From positions 1-32,631 of the forward strand of contig DATKMG010000538.1 of assembly GCA_035541995.1 (NCBI GenBank): a stretch of DNA of 32,631 nucleotides, in the 5' to 3' direction. Source of the DNA: DATKMG01 sp035541995. Its GTDB lineage: Bacteria; Acidobacteriota; Terriglobia; Versatilivoradales; Versatilivoraceae. Position 1 is the stretch's first letter; each line of letters begins with the position of its first letter. The position numbers and the translations under genes are program-made. The notes beneath the pieces were generated by a model, which saw only the letters and a program-made list of their open reading frames with translations, did no database searches and was not told the DNA's origin. Of the stretch, positions 14,698-22,956 are shown one piece after another.

Positions 14698-16074
14698 TTG
14701 ACAACAGCTTCTGCTGAATTTCAAGACCCCTCGCCTTCGCAGTCCCCTTCTGGCAAACTGAAGCGCGTGCTCTCACTCTGGGACCTGGTCCTATTCGGCC
14801 TGGCCTTCGTTGGGCCAACTGCCCCTTACTCGATGTTTGGCATCGCCACAGTCAAGTCGCGGGGGCACCTCCCTCTCGTCTACCTGATTGCCATGGTGGC
14901 TATGAGCCTCACGGCACTCAGCTACGGCCGAATGGCCACGGCCTACCCTGAGGCTGGTTCCACTTATGCTTACACCTCCAAAGCCCTGCATCCCAACCTA
15001 GGTTACTTTGCCGGATGGGGGATGATATTGGACTATATCCTGGTCCCACTACTCAGTGTCATCTTCGTCGGATTGGCTGCCAACAAGCTGGTCCCGCAAA
15101 TTCCCTACGTGGTCTGGGCGATTCTGACGGCCGGGGGGATCACCCTGATCAATCTGCGCGGGATCAAGGTCACCGCCAAAGTAAACACGGTGCTGAATGC
15201 GATCATGATAGGGTCATTAGTCTGGTTTGTACTTGTCGCTATCCGGGCTTTGCTGCATGGGATGGGTGAAGGATCTCTGTTGTCAACTAAACCCTTTTAC
15301 AGCCCGGAGAATTTTTCCTTTGGCGCCATCATGAGTGCCACTTCTGTGGCGGCCCTCTCCTTCCTGGGCTTTGACGGGATTTCCACCTTATCTGAGGACG
15401 CTAAAGATCCGGAACGCGATATCTGGCGCGCTACTCTCCTGGTGTGTCTTCTGGCCGGGGGCTTGTTCATTATTCAAAGTTACCTCGGTCAGATGGTATG
15501 GCCGGATTTTCGAAAGTTTAATCCTGTAGAGACAGCTTTCATGGACGTGGGGAAGTTGATTGGCGGGGAGGCTTTGCTTTACTGCATTTCCTTTGTTCTT
15601 CTGGTCGGAGGACTGGCCAGCGCCGTTACAGGACAAGCCAGTGCCTCGCGGTTGCTTTTGGGCATGGGCCGTGACCGGTTGCTCCCCTACCGGATCTTTG
15701 GCTACATCCACCCCAAATTGGGGACGCCTGTGTATAGTGTTCTGTTGATGGGTGGAGTCCATCTGCTGGGAGCATTGTTACTGAAGTACACTGAAGCAGC
15801 AGAATTGGTGAACTTTGGGGCCCTTCTCGGCTTCATGTGTGTCAATCTTTCAGTCGCTCGTCATTTCCGCCTTCGTCAAAGACGCGTGGACCACAGCGGT
15901 CTGGCGTTCAACCTGTTCCTTCCCTTACTTGGGTTCCTTGTCTGCTTTTACATCTGGCTTAACCTCTCACAGTTTTCCATGAAATTAGGTATCGCTTGGA
16001 TGGGCTTGGGCTTTCTCTACCTTCTTTTCCTTACACGAGGATTCAGCAAGAAGCTGGCGGAGCTGAAACTATAA
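14698..16074 (+). CDS. APC-family amino acid/amine permease
   Basis: A 458-residue inner-membrane protein with about 12 hydrophobic segments, typical of the amino acid-polyamine-organocation superfamily. Supporting segments are LSLWDLVLFGLAFVGPTAPY in the first helix, YPEAGSTYAYTSKALHPNLG after the second and SFLGFDGISTLSEDAKDPERD at helix 6 and the following loop. These are close in style to putrescine importers and cationic amino acid permeases. The start is the TTG at 14698, with AGGAG 10 bases upstream. It is 101 bases from the glycosidase gene in the same direction and probably belongs to the same unit, taking up products of peptide or amino-sugar breakdown. The substrate cannot be told from the sequence. 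Confidence 0.85.
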   Translation: MTTASAEFQDPSPSQSPSGKLKRVLSLWDLVLFGLAFVGPTAPYSMFGIATVKSRGHLPLVYLIAMVAMSLTALSYGRMATAYPEAGSTYAYTSKALHPNLGYFAGWGMILDYILVPLLSVIFVGLAANKLVPQIPYVVWAILTAGGITLINLRGIKVTAKVNTVLNAIMIGSLVWFVLVAIRALLHGMGEGSLLSTKPFYSPENFSFGAIMSATSVAALSFLGFDGISTLSEDAKDPERDIWRATLLVCLLAGGLFIIQSYLGQMVWPDFRKFNPVETAFMDVGKLIGGEALLYCISFVLLVGGLASAVTGQASASRLLLGMGRDRLLPYRIFGYIHPKLGTPVYSVLLMGGVHLLGALLLKYTEAAELVNFGALLGFMCVNLSVARHFRLRQRRVDHSGLAFNLFLPLLGFLVCFYIWLNLSQFSMKLGIAWMGLGFLYLLFLTRGFSKKLAELKL

Positions 16075-16566
16075 GAATTGAGTCGGTAGAAAGCACCGTC
16101 TTGTGATAAAAAGGATTTCAACCCAAGTCCGAGGCGTGAGCGTTATCGGAAGAGTTTATTTATGTCATCAGGGAGGATCCCGGTGAAAGAACACTGGATT
16201 CGCGGCAAATGGTGTCGAATAGGTATGGAGTCAGTTCCTGTCACAAATCCTGCATTGGTCACTGTGACTGAGAACTTCAAAGACACATTATTCGTTCCTT
16301 GCCAAGATACCCTCCCCCAGCTTCTCGCCTAGTTGGCAGCCCCACTCTGGTCCAAGGACAGAGGCAAACTCGCATTCAAGGTGTTTACATTTCAATATGG
16401 TGGTGACTGGACGGACGAAGATAGAGTTTTGATCTGTGATGTAAAATGGGACCGAATCGCTGAGCCTAACATCAATCACATACTGTCTCATCAGCTTCAC
16501 AGGACATGCGATTTCTGATGCCCGTCACGATCCTAGTGGAGCAACTGGATGAGGGTCTCAATGTGA
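16075..16566. other. Low-content region, possibly eroded coding sequence
   Basis: About 490 bases without a convincing gene. The only structured item is the interrupted frame described at 16183-16518. It probably belongs to the decayed locus that continues in the LssY-type pseudogene. Confidence 0.5.
16183..16518 (+). other. Short open frame interrupted by one TAG
   Basis: A GTG at 16183 has GGGAGG 6 bases upstream and begins a 49-codon frame ending in TAG at 16330-16332. The same frame continues for another 61 codons to 16518. I do not recognise the product. It is either a broken gene, perhaps the 5' part of the LssY-type remnant, or a chance frame. TAG readthrough is not supported by anything else in the window. 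Confidence 0.3.
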
Positions 16567-17267
16567 TTGAAGAAGTCATGTTTTCATGAATATTCAGGAC
16601 ACTTGTGGACGATAACTTATGGTGGACGGAGCGCCCGGATTTGTCCTGTTGGGTGGACAGGAGTGATCGGGCGGGTACTAGTAAGAGACCTGTTTGAATC
16701 GTCCCTGCATGAATTGGCAAAAGGCCTTGAACAGTTATGCCAAGAGACATCATGTTCGAGTCTGGAGATGGCCGGACACCTGGCAGGGGCAACCGCTCTG
16801 GCTAGTTAGCTGCAGCCACCCACGATGTAGGCGTCTCCCTCTCTCCGAACCGGATGAGCTTCAGGCACCAGATCGAACCAGACATCGACGAGGAGCTTAG
16901 CATTATCATCCAGGACTTAAGTCTTACTGGATATGTCGACTCCGTCCATCTTGGCAACCGTCCAGAAGTTCCTCGAATATCTCGGAACGCCACCGGCTCG
17001 ACAATTTACACTGATGGAGCCATGGCGATCATATGCCTCAAAGATTACCCACAGCCGGCTTCCCCGACCATTTCAGCTGGACCCCCTCCGGACGCGGGTC
17101 CAAGGAACTGGTTTGCGCGTCTTTTGCGTCGAGAAGTACTCATGCTGCGGAACGACTATTTCAGGGCCAACGTCATCTATGGCGGATACGATCTTTTGCG
17201 ATTTCTATGGGGCCCCCACATCGGCACTCACAATCCCATGCCAAGTGGAGGTTCCGGAAGTAACTGA
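16567..17267 (+). pseudogene. LssY C-terminal-domain protein, frameshifted remnant
   Basis: Typical LssY_C landmarks appear in order but in different frames. ALNSYAKRHHVRVW and GQPLWL (from about 16712) are in one frame. ATHDVGVSLSPNRMSFRHQIEPDID, IIQDLSLTGYVDSV, RNATGSTIYTDGAMAI and a C-terminal FARLLRREVLMLRNDYFRANVIYGG are in another, ending at TGA 17265-17267. The shift lies near 16800-16812, where the second frame has a TAG. Upstream of about 16690 further stops occur, so the 5' part is more decayed. The function of LssY_C domains is not established. The 3' end meets the pilR gene tail to tail with 2 bases between stop codons. Confidence 0.65.
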
Positions 17268-17290
17268 AGTTACTTCAGCTCGTATTTTTT
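17257..17290. terminator. Shared hairpin between converging LssY remnant and pilR
   Basis: GAAGTAACT (17257-17265) and AGTTACTTC (17268-17276) form a 9-bp stem. An alternative overlapping stem is CTGAAGT (17264-17270) with ACTTCAG (17272-17278). Six T at 17285-17290 follow on the plus strand. It spans both stop codons. Confidence 0.5.
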
Positions 17291-18643
17291 CACGAAATAT
17301 CTGAAGGAACGAAAAGACATTTTGAGCATATCGGCGGCACGGGTCTGGATCCCATTCGCCTTTTGGAGAGCTTCCAGGATGTAAGCCTTCTCGATTTCAG
17401 CCAAGTGTCTTTCCAAATCCAGGCCGTTTTCCGGAATTCGGTCCTTCCCTGAAAACTCGTTGGAGTTCACGCGGCTGATTTTGGCTGGCAGTCGGTCTCG
17501 TTTGATCTCTTCCGTAGTTTCAAACGCCACGGCACATTCAATGGTGTTCTCAAGTTCCCTGACATTGCCGGGCCAATCGTATTCTTGGAGGCACTCCATG
17601 GCTTCAGGGCTGATTCGGAGCACCGAGCGCTGCATCTGTAAGTTGAATTTTCGAAGGAAATATTCGGCTAGTGCCGGGATATCTTCTGCTCTTTCCCTCA
17701 ATGCAGGTAGCTCTATAGGGATCACGCTGATTCGGTAATAGAGATCTTCCCGGAACTTGCCCTCACCAATCAGTTTTTGGAGGTCTTTGTTAGTCGCAGC
17801 GATCACCCGGACATCGAGAGGAATTTCTTCGGTCCCTCCCACTCTCCGAAAGTTCTTTTCCTGCAAAACCCGCAATAGCTTGACCTGCATGGAGAGGCTC
17901 ATCTCGCCGATTTCATCAAGGAATACCGTGCCTTTGTCGGCGACTTCGAATAGCCCTTTTTTGTTGGCCGCGGCGCCCGTGAAGGCCCCCTTCATGTATC
18001 CGAACAGCTCACTCTCTAGCAGAGTCTCTGGAAATGCTCCGCAGTTGATCGACACGAACGACTGATCGCATCGAACGCTATTGAGGTGAATGGCTTTGGC
18101 CACCAGTTCTTTACCCGTTCCGCTCTCGCCCGTAATCAGGGCTGTGCTATGCGTTGCACCGACAGTCTTGATGGTTTGGAAGAGCTCTTTCATCCGCGGA
18201 CTGGATCCTACAATGTTGTGTAAAGCGTTATGTTGGCTGAAGTGGAGTTTCAGCACCTGGTTCTCTTGCCGAAGCCTTGCAACTTCCAGCGACTTCCCAA
18301 CGGTGAACTTAAGTTCTTCCACGAAGTTCTCATTATCCTTGAGAATGTAATCCACCGCCCCCATCTTCAGGGCCTGAATGGCGGTTTCAGTTGTGGCAAA
18401 GGCTGTAATCAAAATGACCGGAGTTTCCGGGCTCAGGTTCCTGGTGTCCCGAAGCAAGTCAATTCCACTTCCGTCGTTCATCTTGATATCCGTGATTACC
18501 AAGTCAAAAACGCCGGACTTGAGTTGCTGTATCCCGTCTCGGTAACCCCCTGCTGCAGCGACCTCATAGCCTTCTTTCCTCAGAGCCATTTGCAGGACGT
18601 CTCTCAAAGAATGCTCATCGTCGACAATCAGCAGCTTGGACAT
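17270..18643 (-). CDS. pilR: Sigma-54-dependent response regulator, PilR-like
   Basis: A 457-residue NtrC-class regulator. The receiver domain has a DDE acidic pocket and phospho-acceptor D52 (LVITDIKM). The central AAA+ domain has Walker A GESGTGKE, the sigma-54 contact loop GAFTGA, Walker B TVFLDEIGEM and an arginine-rich sensor region. The C-terminus has a Fis-type helix-turn-helix (ILEALQKANGIQTRAADML). It should activate sigma-54 promoters, classically pilA, when phosphorylated. It starts 3 bases after the stop of the pilS-like kinase gene, so the two form a cognate pair, and the pilB-pilT-pilC context supports the PilR name. No pilin gene follows it; a decayed LssY-type gene lies there instead. 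Confidence 0.9.
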   Translation of the reverse strand: MSKLLIVDDEHSLRDVLQMALRKEGYEVAAAGGYRDGIQQLKSGVFDLVITDIKMNDGSGIDLLRDTRNLSPETPVILITAFATTETAIQALKMGAVDYILKDNENFVEELKFTVGKSLEVARLRQENQVLKLHFSQHNALHNIVGSSPRMKELFQTIKTVGATHSTALITGESGTGKELVAKAIHLNSVRCDQSFVSINCGAFPETLLESELFGYMKGAFTGAAANKKGLFEVADKGTVFLDEIGEMSLSMQVKLLRVLQEKNFRRVGGTEEIPLDVRVIAATNKDLQKLIGEGKFREDLYYRISVIPIELPALRERAEDIPALAEYFLRKFNLQMQRSVLRISPEAMECLQEYDWPGNVRELENTIECAVAFETTEEIKRDRLPAKISRVNSNEFSGKDRIPENGLDLERHLAEIEKAYILEALQKANGIQTRAADMLKMSFRSFRYFVKKYELK

Positions 18644-18646
18644 CTC

Positions 18647-20308
18647 TCAGCCTCTTTGCGAACTGCCAGTCTCGACATGTCGGGAAACTTCAGCTTCTGC
18701 CGCCGCCGGGAGTTCAATTCGGAAGCAGGTGCCTATCCCCTTGGTAGAATTCACAGAAATGGTCCCGCCGTGTGCCTCAATGATCTGGGCCACAATAGAG
18801 AGACCTAGGCCGGTCCCGGTGCTGAATCTGGATTGGAAAGGTTCGAAGATCTTCTCCTGTTCCTCTGGGCTCAGGCCGATACCGGTATCCTGAAATGAGA
18901 TCTGGACTCTCTCTTGGGACGCCCTCTCCAGACGGATTGACAAGGTCCCGGTACCAGGCATGGCCTTCAACGCATTTCCGCAGAGATTCCAGAACACTTG
19001 TTTGACTAGGTCTGGATCAGCCAAGCAGAGTAGAGGACCTTGACTCTCGCATGCATATTCGATTCGATGCTTCGGGGAAACTTCGGGACTGTTCTGGAGC
19101 AGTTCTACGCTATCTTCTGCCACTTTCCGGAGATCCACAGTGCGCAGTCTGCATTGGAGTGGCTTAGCATAGGTCAGGAATTCAGTAATAATTTTGTAGA
19201 GACGCTTGGTTTCTGTCGAGATGTTTTCTGACAATCTCCGTTGGTCCTCATTCAGAGCCAATTCGGAACTCAGGACTTGAAAAGATCCGGAAATGGCTGT
19301 GAGGGGATTTCGAATCTCATGGGCAATGGCCGCGGCCATTCTTCCCACGGCTGCCATGCGGTCCCGCTGCAACACCTGGCGTTCCAACTTCTTGATCTCT
19401 GTCAGATCCTGGAATGTGTATACATACCCGACGTGTCGGACTCCTTCAACCAGAAGGGGCGAGGCGGTGAAGCCCAAATAGATTTCTTCTCCTGAAACGT
19501 GCCTCAAGCCTTTTTCAAATCGGAGAAGTTTTCGATCGAAAGGCAATGGCGGGACCTCTCCCTTTCCAAACCCGAAGACATCGTAGACGTGAGACCCAAT
19601 TACCTGTTCAGCTTTGAGACCGGTGATGTCACTGGCTGAGCGATTGAACAAAGTGAGGAAGCCTTCCAGGTTGGTCGTGAATAACCCGCCCCGCATACTG
19701 TTAATGATGTTTTCATTAAAGGCCTGAAGGCTTTCCAGCTTGCCTCGTTTATCTTCCAGTTCGGAGCCGGTCTTCTTTAGACTCTCCGAGAGGTGACTAC
19801 TGAGAAAGGCGACCGCGAAGAATGCAAACCCATTGCTGCTGAGCACATACTTGACGGTCCTGGAATCCAGAGAGTAGAAGGAGGTGGGGGGCAAGATATT
19901 CCAGCGAATCACGAGATACTGGCCCAACATGAGAACTGAACAGGCCGTGGCTGTCAAATACGAGCCCCGACGGTACAACAGGATGCTGGACATGATGATG
20001 GACAGAAGATAAAAAAAGGAAAAGTAGCTATCGAGTCCCCCAGTCACGTAGATAATTGCGGAGGTCATGAGCAGGTCGAAGGTAATTTGAAAATAGGCCT
20101 GGACGACGTAGGCGGAAGACCAGCGGAGCCAGCAGTATTGGATGAGCGTAGCGATATACGTGAGCCCGATAATCCAGAACAGTGCTGTGAGTGTTTCGCT
20201 CCGAGGCACTGCAGATTCGATTCCCAAAGATACGCCGAGGAGCGTCGTTACTACTACGATCCTGAGCTTTATTAACCAGGACAGCCATTCTTGGAGATTT
20301 TTAGGCAT
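18647..20308 (-). CDS. pilS: Membrane sensor histidine kinase, PilS-like
   Basis: A 553-residue kinase. Residues 10-175 hold about six transmembrane helices, as in PilS. A PAS-type domain (about 195-305: NENIINSMRGGLFTTNLEG) is followed by HisKA with the phosphorylated H330 in AAIAHEIRNPLTAI. An HATPase domain follows with N (NLCGNALKAM), G1 (DTGIGLS) and G2 (GTGLGLSI) boxes. It should phosphorylate the adjacent PilR. The frame is open to 20494, but the upstream part crosses an inverted repeat whose translation is low-complexity, so ATG 20308 at the start of the membrane domain is preferred. No good Shine-Dalgarno sequence precedes it. Confidence 0.88.
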   Translation of the reverse strand: MPKNLQEWLSWLIKLRIVVVTTLLGVSLGIESAVPRSETLTALFWIIGLTYIATLIQYCWLRWSSAYVVQAYFQITFDLLMTSAIIYVTGGLDSYFSFFYLLSIIMSSILLYRRGSYLTATACSVLMLGQYLVIRWNILPPTSFYSLDSRTVKYVLSSNGFAFFAVAFLSSHLSESLKKTGSELEDKRGKLESLQAFNENIINSMRGGLFTTNLEGFLTLFNRSASDITGLKAEQVIGSHVYDVFGFGKGEVPPLPFDRKLLRFEKGLRHVSGEEIYLGFTASPLLVEGVRHVGYVYTFQDLTEIKKLERQVLQRDRMAAVGRMAAAIAHEIRNPLTAISGSFQVLSSELALNEDQRRLSENISTETKRLYKIITEFLTYAKPLQCRLRTVDLRKVAEDSVELLQNSPEVSPKHRIEYACESQGPLLCLADPDLVKQVFWNLCGNALKAMPGTGTLSIRLERASQERVQISFQDTGIGLSPEEQEKIFEPFQSRFSTGTGLGLSIVAQIIEAHGGTISVNSTKGIGTCFRIELPAAAEAEVSRHVETGSSQRG

Positions 20309-20356
20309 AGGCCGCAATGAAAAGAGGCGAAATTTCCCGGCTGATGGAGTATGAAC

Positions 20357-20430
20357 TCGAAGATCGAAAATAGAGGATCGCTGACGCAGTCTTGCAGCGG
20401 TTCCAATCCTCGGCCTTCTATCTTCGATTC
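20357..20430. repeat. Imperfect inverted repeat between pilC and pilS
   Basis: The arms 20357-20380 and 20406-20430 share TCGAAGAT, GAA and GAGGAT when one is reversed and complemented. Such repeats of GATCGAAGAT type are common intergenic elements. It lies in the 189-base gap between pilC and pilS and may form a hairpin in the operon mRNA. Confidence 0.5.
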
Positions 20431-20497
20431 CCTTCCCGTCTCCTTGGATCTTTCGCCCCGAACAAGACCGGTCCGTACCGTTCTTTGCCTTCACTCA

Positions 20498-21703
20498 CTA
20501 CATGGACAGCTTGGAAATCAGTGAGAACAGGGGCAGGTACATAGAAACCACGATCCCGCCGACAATCACCCCGAGGATCAAGATCATCAGCGGCTCGATG
20601 GCTGTCAAAAGGTCAGCCACAGCCGCGTCCACCTCGTCCTCGAAGAACTCCGCGATCTTTGTCAACATGGCGTCCAGAGCTCCGGTTTGTTCGCCAACCC
20701 CCACCATCTGCGTCACCATGGAGGGAAAAATTCCGGTCTCCCGCAGCGGCTCAACGATGGTTTTCCCCCCTTCTATCGAAGTGCGGGTCTTCATAATGGC
20801 CTCTTCGACAACGGCATTTCCCGAAGTCTTGGCTGTGATTTCCAGCCCATCGAGAATCGGGACACCGCTGGAGATCAACGTGGAGAGAGTCCGAGAAAAC
20901 CGCGCCACGGCGATCTTCTTAAGGACATTTCCCATAACAGGGATCTTGAGCAAAAGAAGATCAACCACCCGGCGGCCATCTTCGGTGGCGTAATACTTTT
21001 TGAATGCATACCAGGCAGCGATCACAATTGGGATAAAGAAGATGATGTAGCGGCCGACAAAATTGCTAAACCCAATCACGATACGGGTGGGTAACGGCAA
21101 ACTGACATCCATGCTGGCAAACAACTGAGAGAAGATAGGAACCACTTTCCACAAGATAAGGACGATGACGCCGACAGCAATGGTCAAGACAACGATGGGG
21201 TACACCATGGCGGACTTGACGGCCCGCTTCAGTTTGACATTCTTCTCGATGTATTGGGAAAGACGTTGCAGGATGGTGTCGAGGATCCCCCCTGCTTCTC
21301 CGGCGGCAATCATATTCGTGTACAGCTCATCAAAGACTTTAGGATGCTGGCGCATGGCAAACGCCAGCGTTGATCCTCCCTCGACTTCTGTCCGCACGGA
21401 CTGCAACACATCCTGAAATACCTTGTTTTCTTGTTGTGAGGCCAGTGCTTCCAGACACTGAACCAGGGGGAGCCCGGCATCAATCATGACTGAAAACTGG
21501 CGGGTGAAGATGGCTAATTCCTTGGTCTTGACTTTTCCTCCCAGTTTCGGGAGCGTGAATTCTTTCCCTTTCTCTTTGACGACTAGCGGATTAATTTGCT
21601 CTCGCCGAAGCGTTGCTACCAGAGACTGTTTGGTGTCTGCTTCGCGCTCGCCTCGCACTTCCGAACCTGTTCGGTTTCTCCCTCGATAAGCATAAACCGG
21701 CAT
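20498..21703 (-). CDS. pilC: Type IV pilus inner-membrane platform protein PilC
   Basis: A 401-residue protein of normal PilC/GspF length. It has two repeated T2SSF domains: residues about 65-190 (FTRQFSVMIDAGLPLVQCLEAL) and 270-395 (FSRTLSTLISSGVPILDGLEI). Three hydrophobic helices lie near 170-190, 215-235 and 375-395, with the conserved GE-TG turns AAGEAGG and GVGEQTG. It anchors pilus assembly in the inner membrane and couples to PilB and PilT. The ATG at 21703 has a GGGGGTGA ribosome site. It lies 107 bases after pilT in the same operon. Confidence 0.95.
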   Translation of the reverse strand: MPVYAYRGRNRTGSEVRGEREADTKQSLVATLRREQINPLVVKEKGKEFTLPKLGGKVKTKELAIFTRQFSVMIDAGLPLVQCLEALASQQENKVFQDVLQSVRTEVEGGSTLAFAMRQHPKVFDELYTNMIAAGEAGGILDTILQRLSQYIEKNVKLKRAVKSAMVYPIVVLTIAVGVIVLILWKVVPIFSQLFASMDVSLPLPTRIVIGFSNFVGRYIIFFIPIVIAAWYAFKKYYATEDGRRVVDLLLLKIPVMGNVLKKIAVARFSRTLSTLISSGVPILDGLEITAKTSGNAVVEEAIMKTRTSIEGGKTIVEPLRETGIFPSMVTQMVGVGEQTGALDAMLTKIAEFFEDEVDAAVADLLTAIEPLMILILGVIVGGIVVSMYLPLFSLISKLSM

Positions 21704-21810
21704 GAATCACCCCCTATAAACCAGAAGGAACCAGGCGAGAGCCGAGGATTCCAGGCTAGCCATTTTCCGGCATGCGCCAGTTCCAAAACATAAACAGAAT
21801 TACTCTTCCA

Positions 21811-22932
21811 TCAACGGTGGCTTCGCCCGCCAATCGGAGTCGCAGGCCGCTGAATTGTGACAGCCCCTCGATTGATCATTTCCTGCAGCTCTTCCGGGTT
21901 GCTGGAGCGCTGCAGGGCTGCCTGCAGCGTGATTTGTTTGCTAATGTAGAGTGTAGCCAGCGACTGATTGAAAGTCTGCATACCAAACTTGTCCTGGCCA
22001 GTTTGCATGGCCGAGTAAATCTGGTGGATCTTGTCCTCCCGGATCAGATTACGGACCGCTGAATTGGGGATCAGAATTTCCATAGCCATGACTCTTCCGG
22101 TACCCGATGCCTTAGTCAATAGGGCCTGGCAGAGGATCCCCTCCAGCACGAGCGATAACTGTGCGCGAATTTGTGGCTGTTGGTACGAAGGAAACACGTC
22201 GATGATGCGGTTGATGGTGGAGGCCGCAGAATTCGTGTGCAGAGTCCCAAAGGTCAAATGACCGGTTTCGGCGATGCGCAGTGCTGCTTCGATGGTCTCG
22301 AGATCTCGCATTTCGCCAATCAAAACCACGTCTGGGTCCTGCCTCAGGGCAGCCCGCAAGGCATTGGCAAAACTGAGGGTATCGGAATGGACCTCCCGCT
22401 GGTTGACTAGGCAATTCTTGTGGGAATGGAGGAATTCAATCGGATCCTCAATGGTTACGATATGGTCGTGACGATCCTCATTGATCTTGTCAATCATGGC
22501 AGCCAAGGTGGTGGATTTACCGCTCCCCGTGGGTCCAGTGACTAAGACCAGTCCCCGTGGCTTGTCGCAAAGACCCTTTACGACAGGGGGCAAGCCAAGA
22601 GCCTCAAAGGATTTCACCTCGTAAGGGATTGCGCGAAAGGCCGCCCCGACCGCACCACGCTGGTTGAAGATATTGGCCCGGAATCTGGCGAGTCCCTTGA
22701 TTCCGAAAGAGAAGTCGATTTCCAAGTTTTCTTCGAAACGGTGCTTTTGGGAATCGGTTAGCACACTGTAAGCCAGTTGCTTGGTCTCGGCAGCCGTTAG
22801 AACCGGGTATTCCGTCAGAGGGCGAAGATGCCCATCCAGGCGAACTTGAGGATTAGTGTTGGTGGTAATATGGAGGTCCGATCCCCCCATTTCTGTCATT
22901 CTTTTCAGCAGTTCACTTAACCCAAGCGTCAT
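21811..22932 (-). CDS. pilT: Type IV pilus retraction ATPase PilT
   Basis: A 373-residue hexameric ATPase of standard length. Visible are Walker A GPTGSGKS (133-140), the Asp box TIEDPIEF, Walker B VVLIGEMRD and the His box GHLTFGTLHTNSA. The C-terminal retraction motif is present as AIRNLI-like AVRNLIREDK. It depolymerises pili and drives twitching motility. The gene starts 24 bases after the pilB stop, so both are on one message. Its C-terminus has a short tail rich in Thr, Pro and Arg. Confidence 0.95.
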   Translation of the reverse strand: MTLGLSELLKRMTEMGGSDLHITTNTNPQVRLDGHLRPLTEYPVLTAAETKQLAYSVLTDSQKHRFEENLEIDFSFGIKGLARFRANIFNQRGAVGAAFRAIPYEVKSFEALGLPPVVKGLCDKPRGLVLVTGPTGSGKSTTLAAMIDKINEDRHDHIVTIEDPIEFLHSHKNCLVNQREVHSDTLSFANALRAALRQDPDVVLIGEMRDLETIEAALRIAETGHLTFGTLHTNSAASTINRIIDVFPSYQQPQIRAQLSLVLEGILCQALLTKASGTGRVMAMEILIPNSAVRNLIREDKIHQIYSAMQTGQDKFGMQTFNQSLATLYISKQITLQAALQRSSNPEELQEMINRGAVTIQRPATPIGGRSHR

Positions 22933-22956
22933 CGTGAAAATCCAAACCCCTTTCTG

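Noticed and set aside
16330..16332. TAG recoding (stop readthrough or pyrrolysine)
   Set aside because: A single TAG next to a clearly decayed gene is better explained by a pseudogene, and no supporting tRNA or enzyme gene is in the window.
16472..16792. 106-residue minus-strand frame
   Set aside because: No ribosome site and Ser/Thr-rich shadow-like composition; it overlaps the plus-strand LssY-type remnant.
20309..20494. N-terminal extension of the PilS-like kinase
   Set aside because: It crosses an inverted repeat and gives low-complexity, charged sequence ahead of the first membrane helix.
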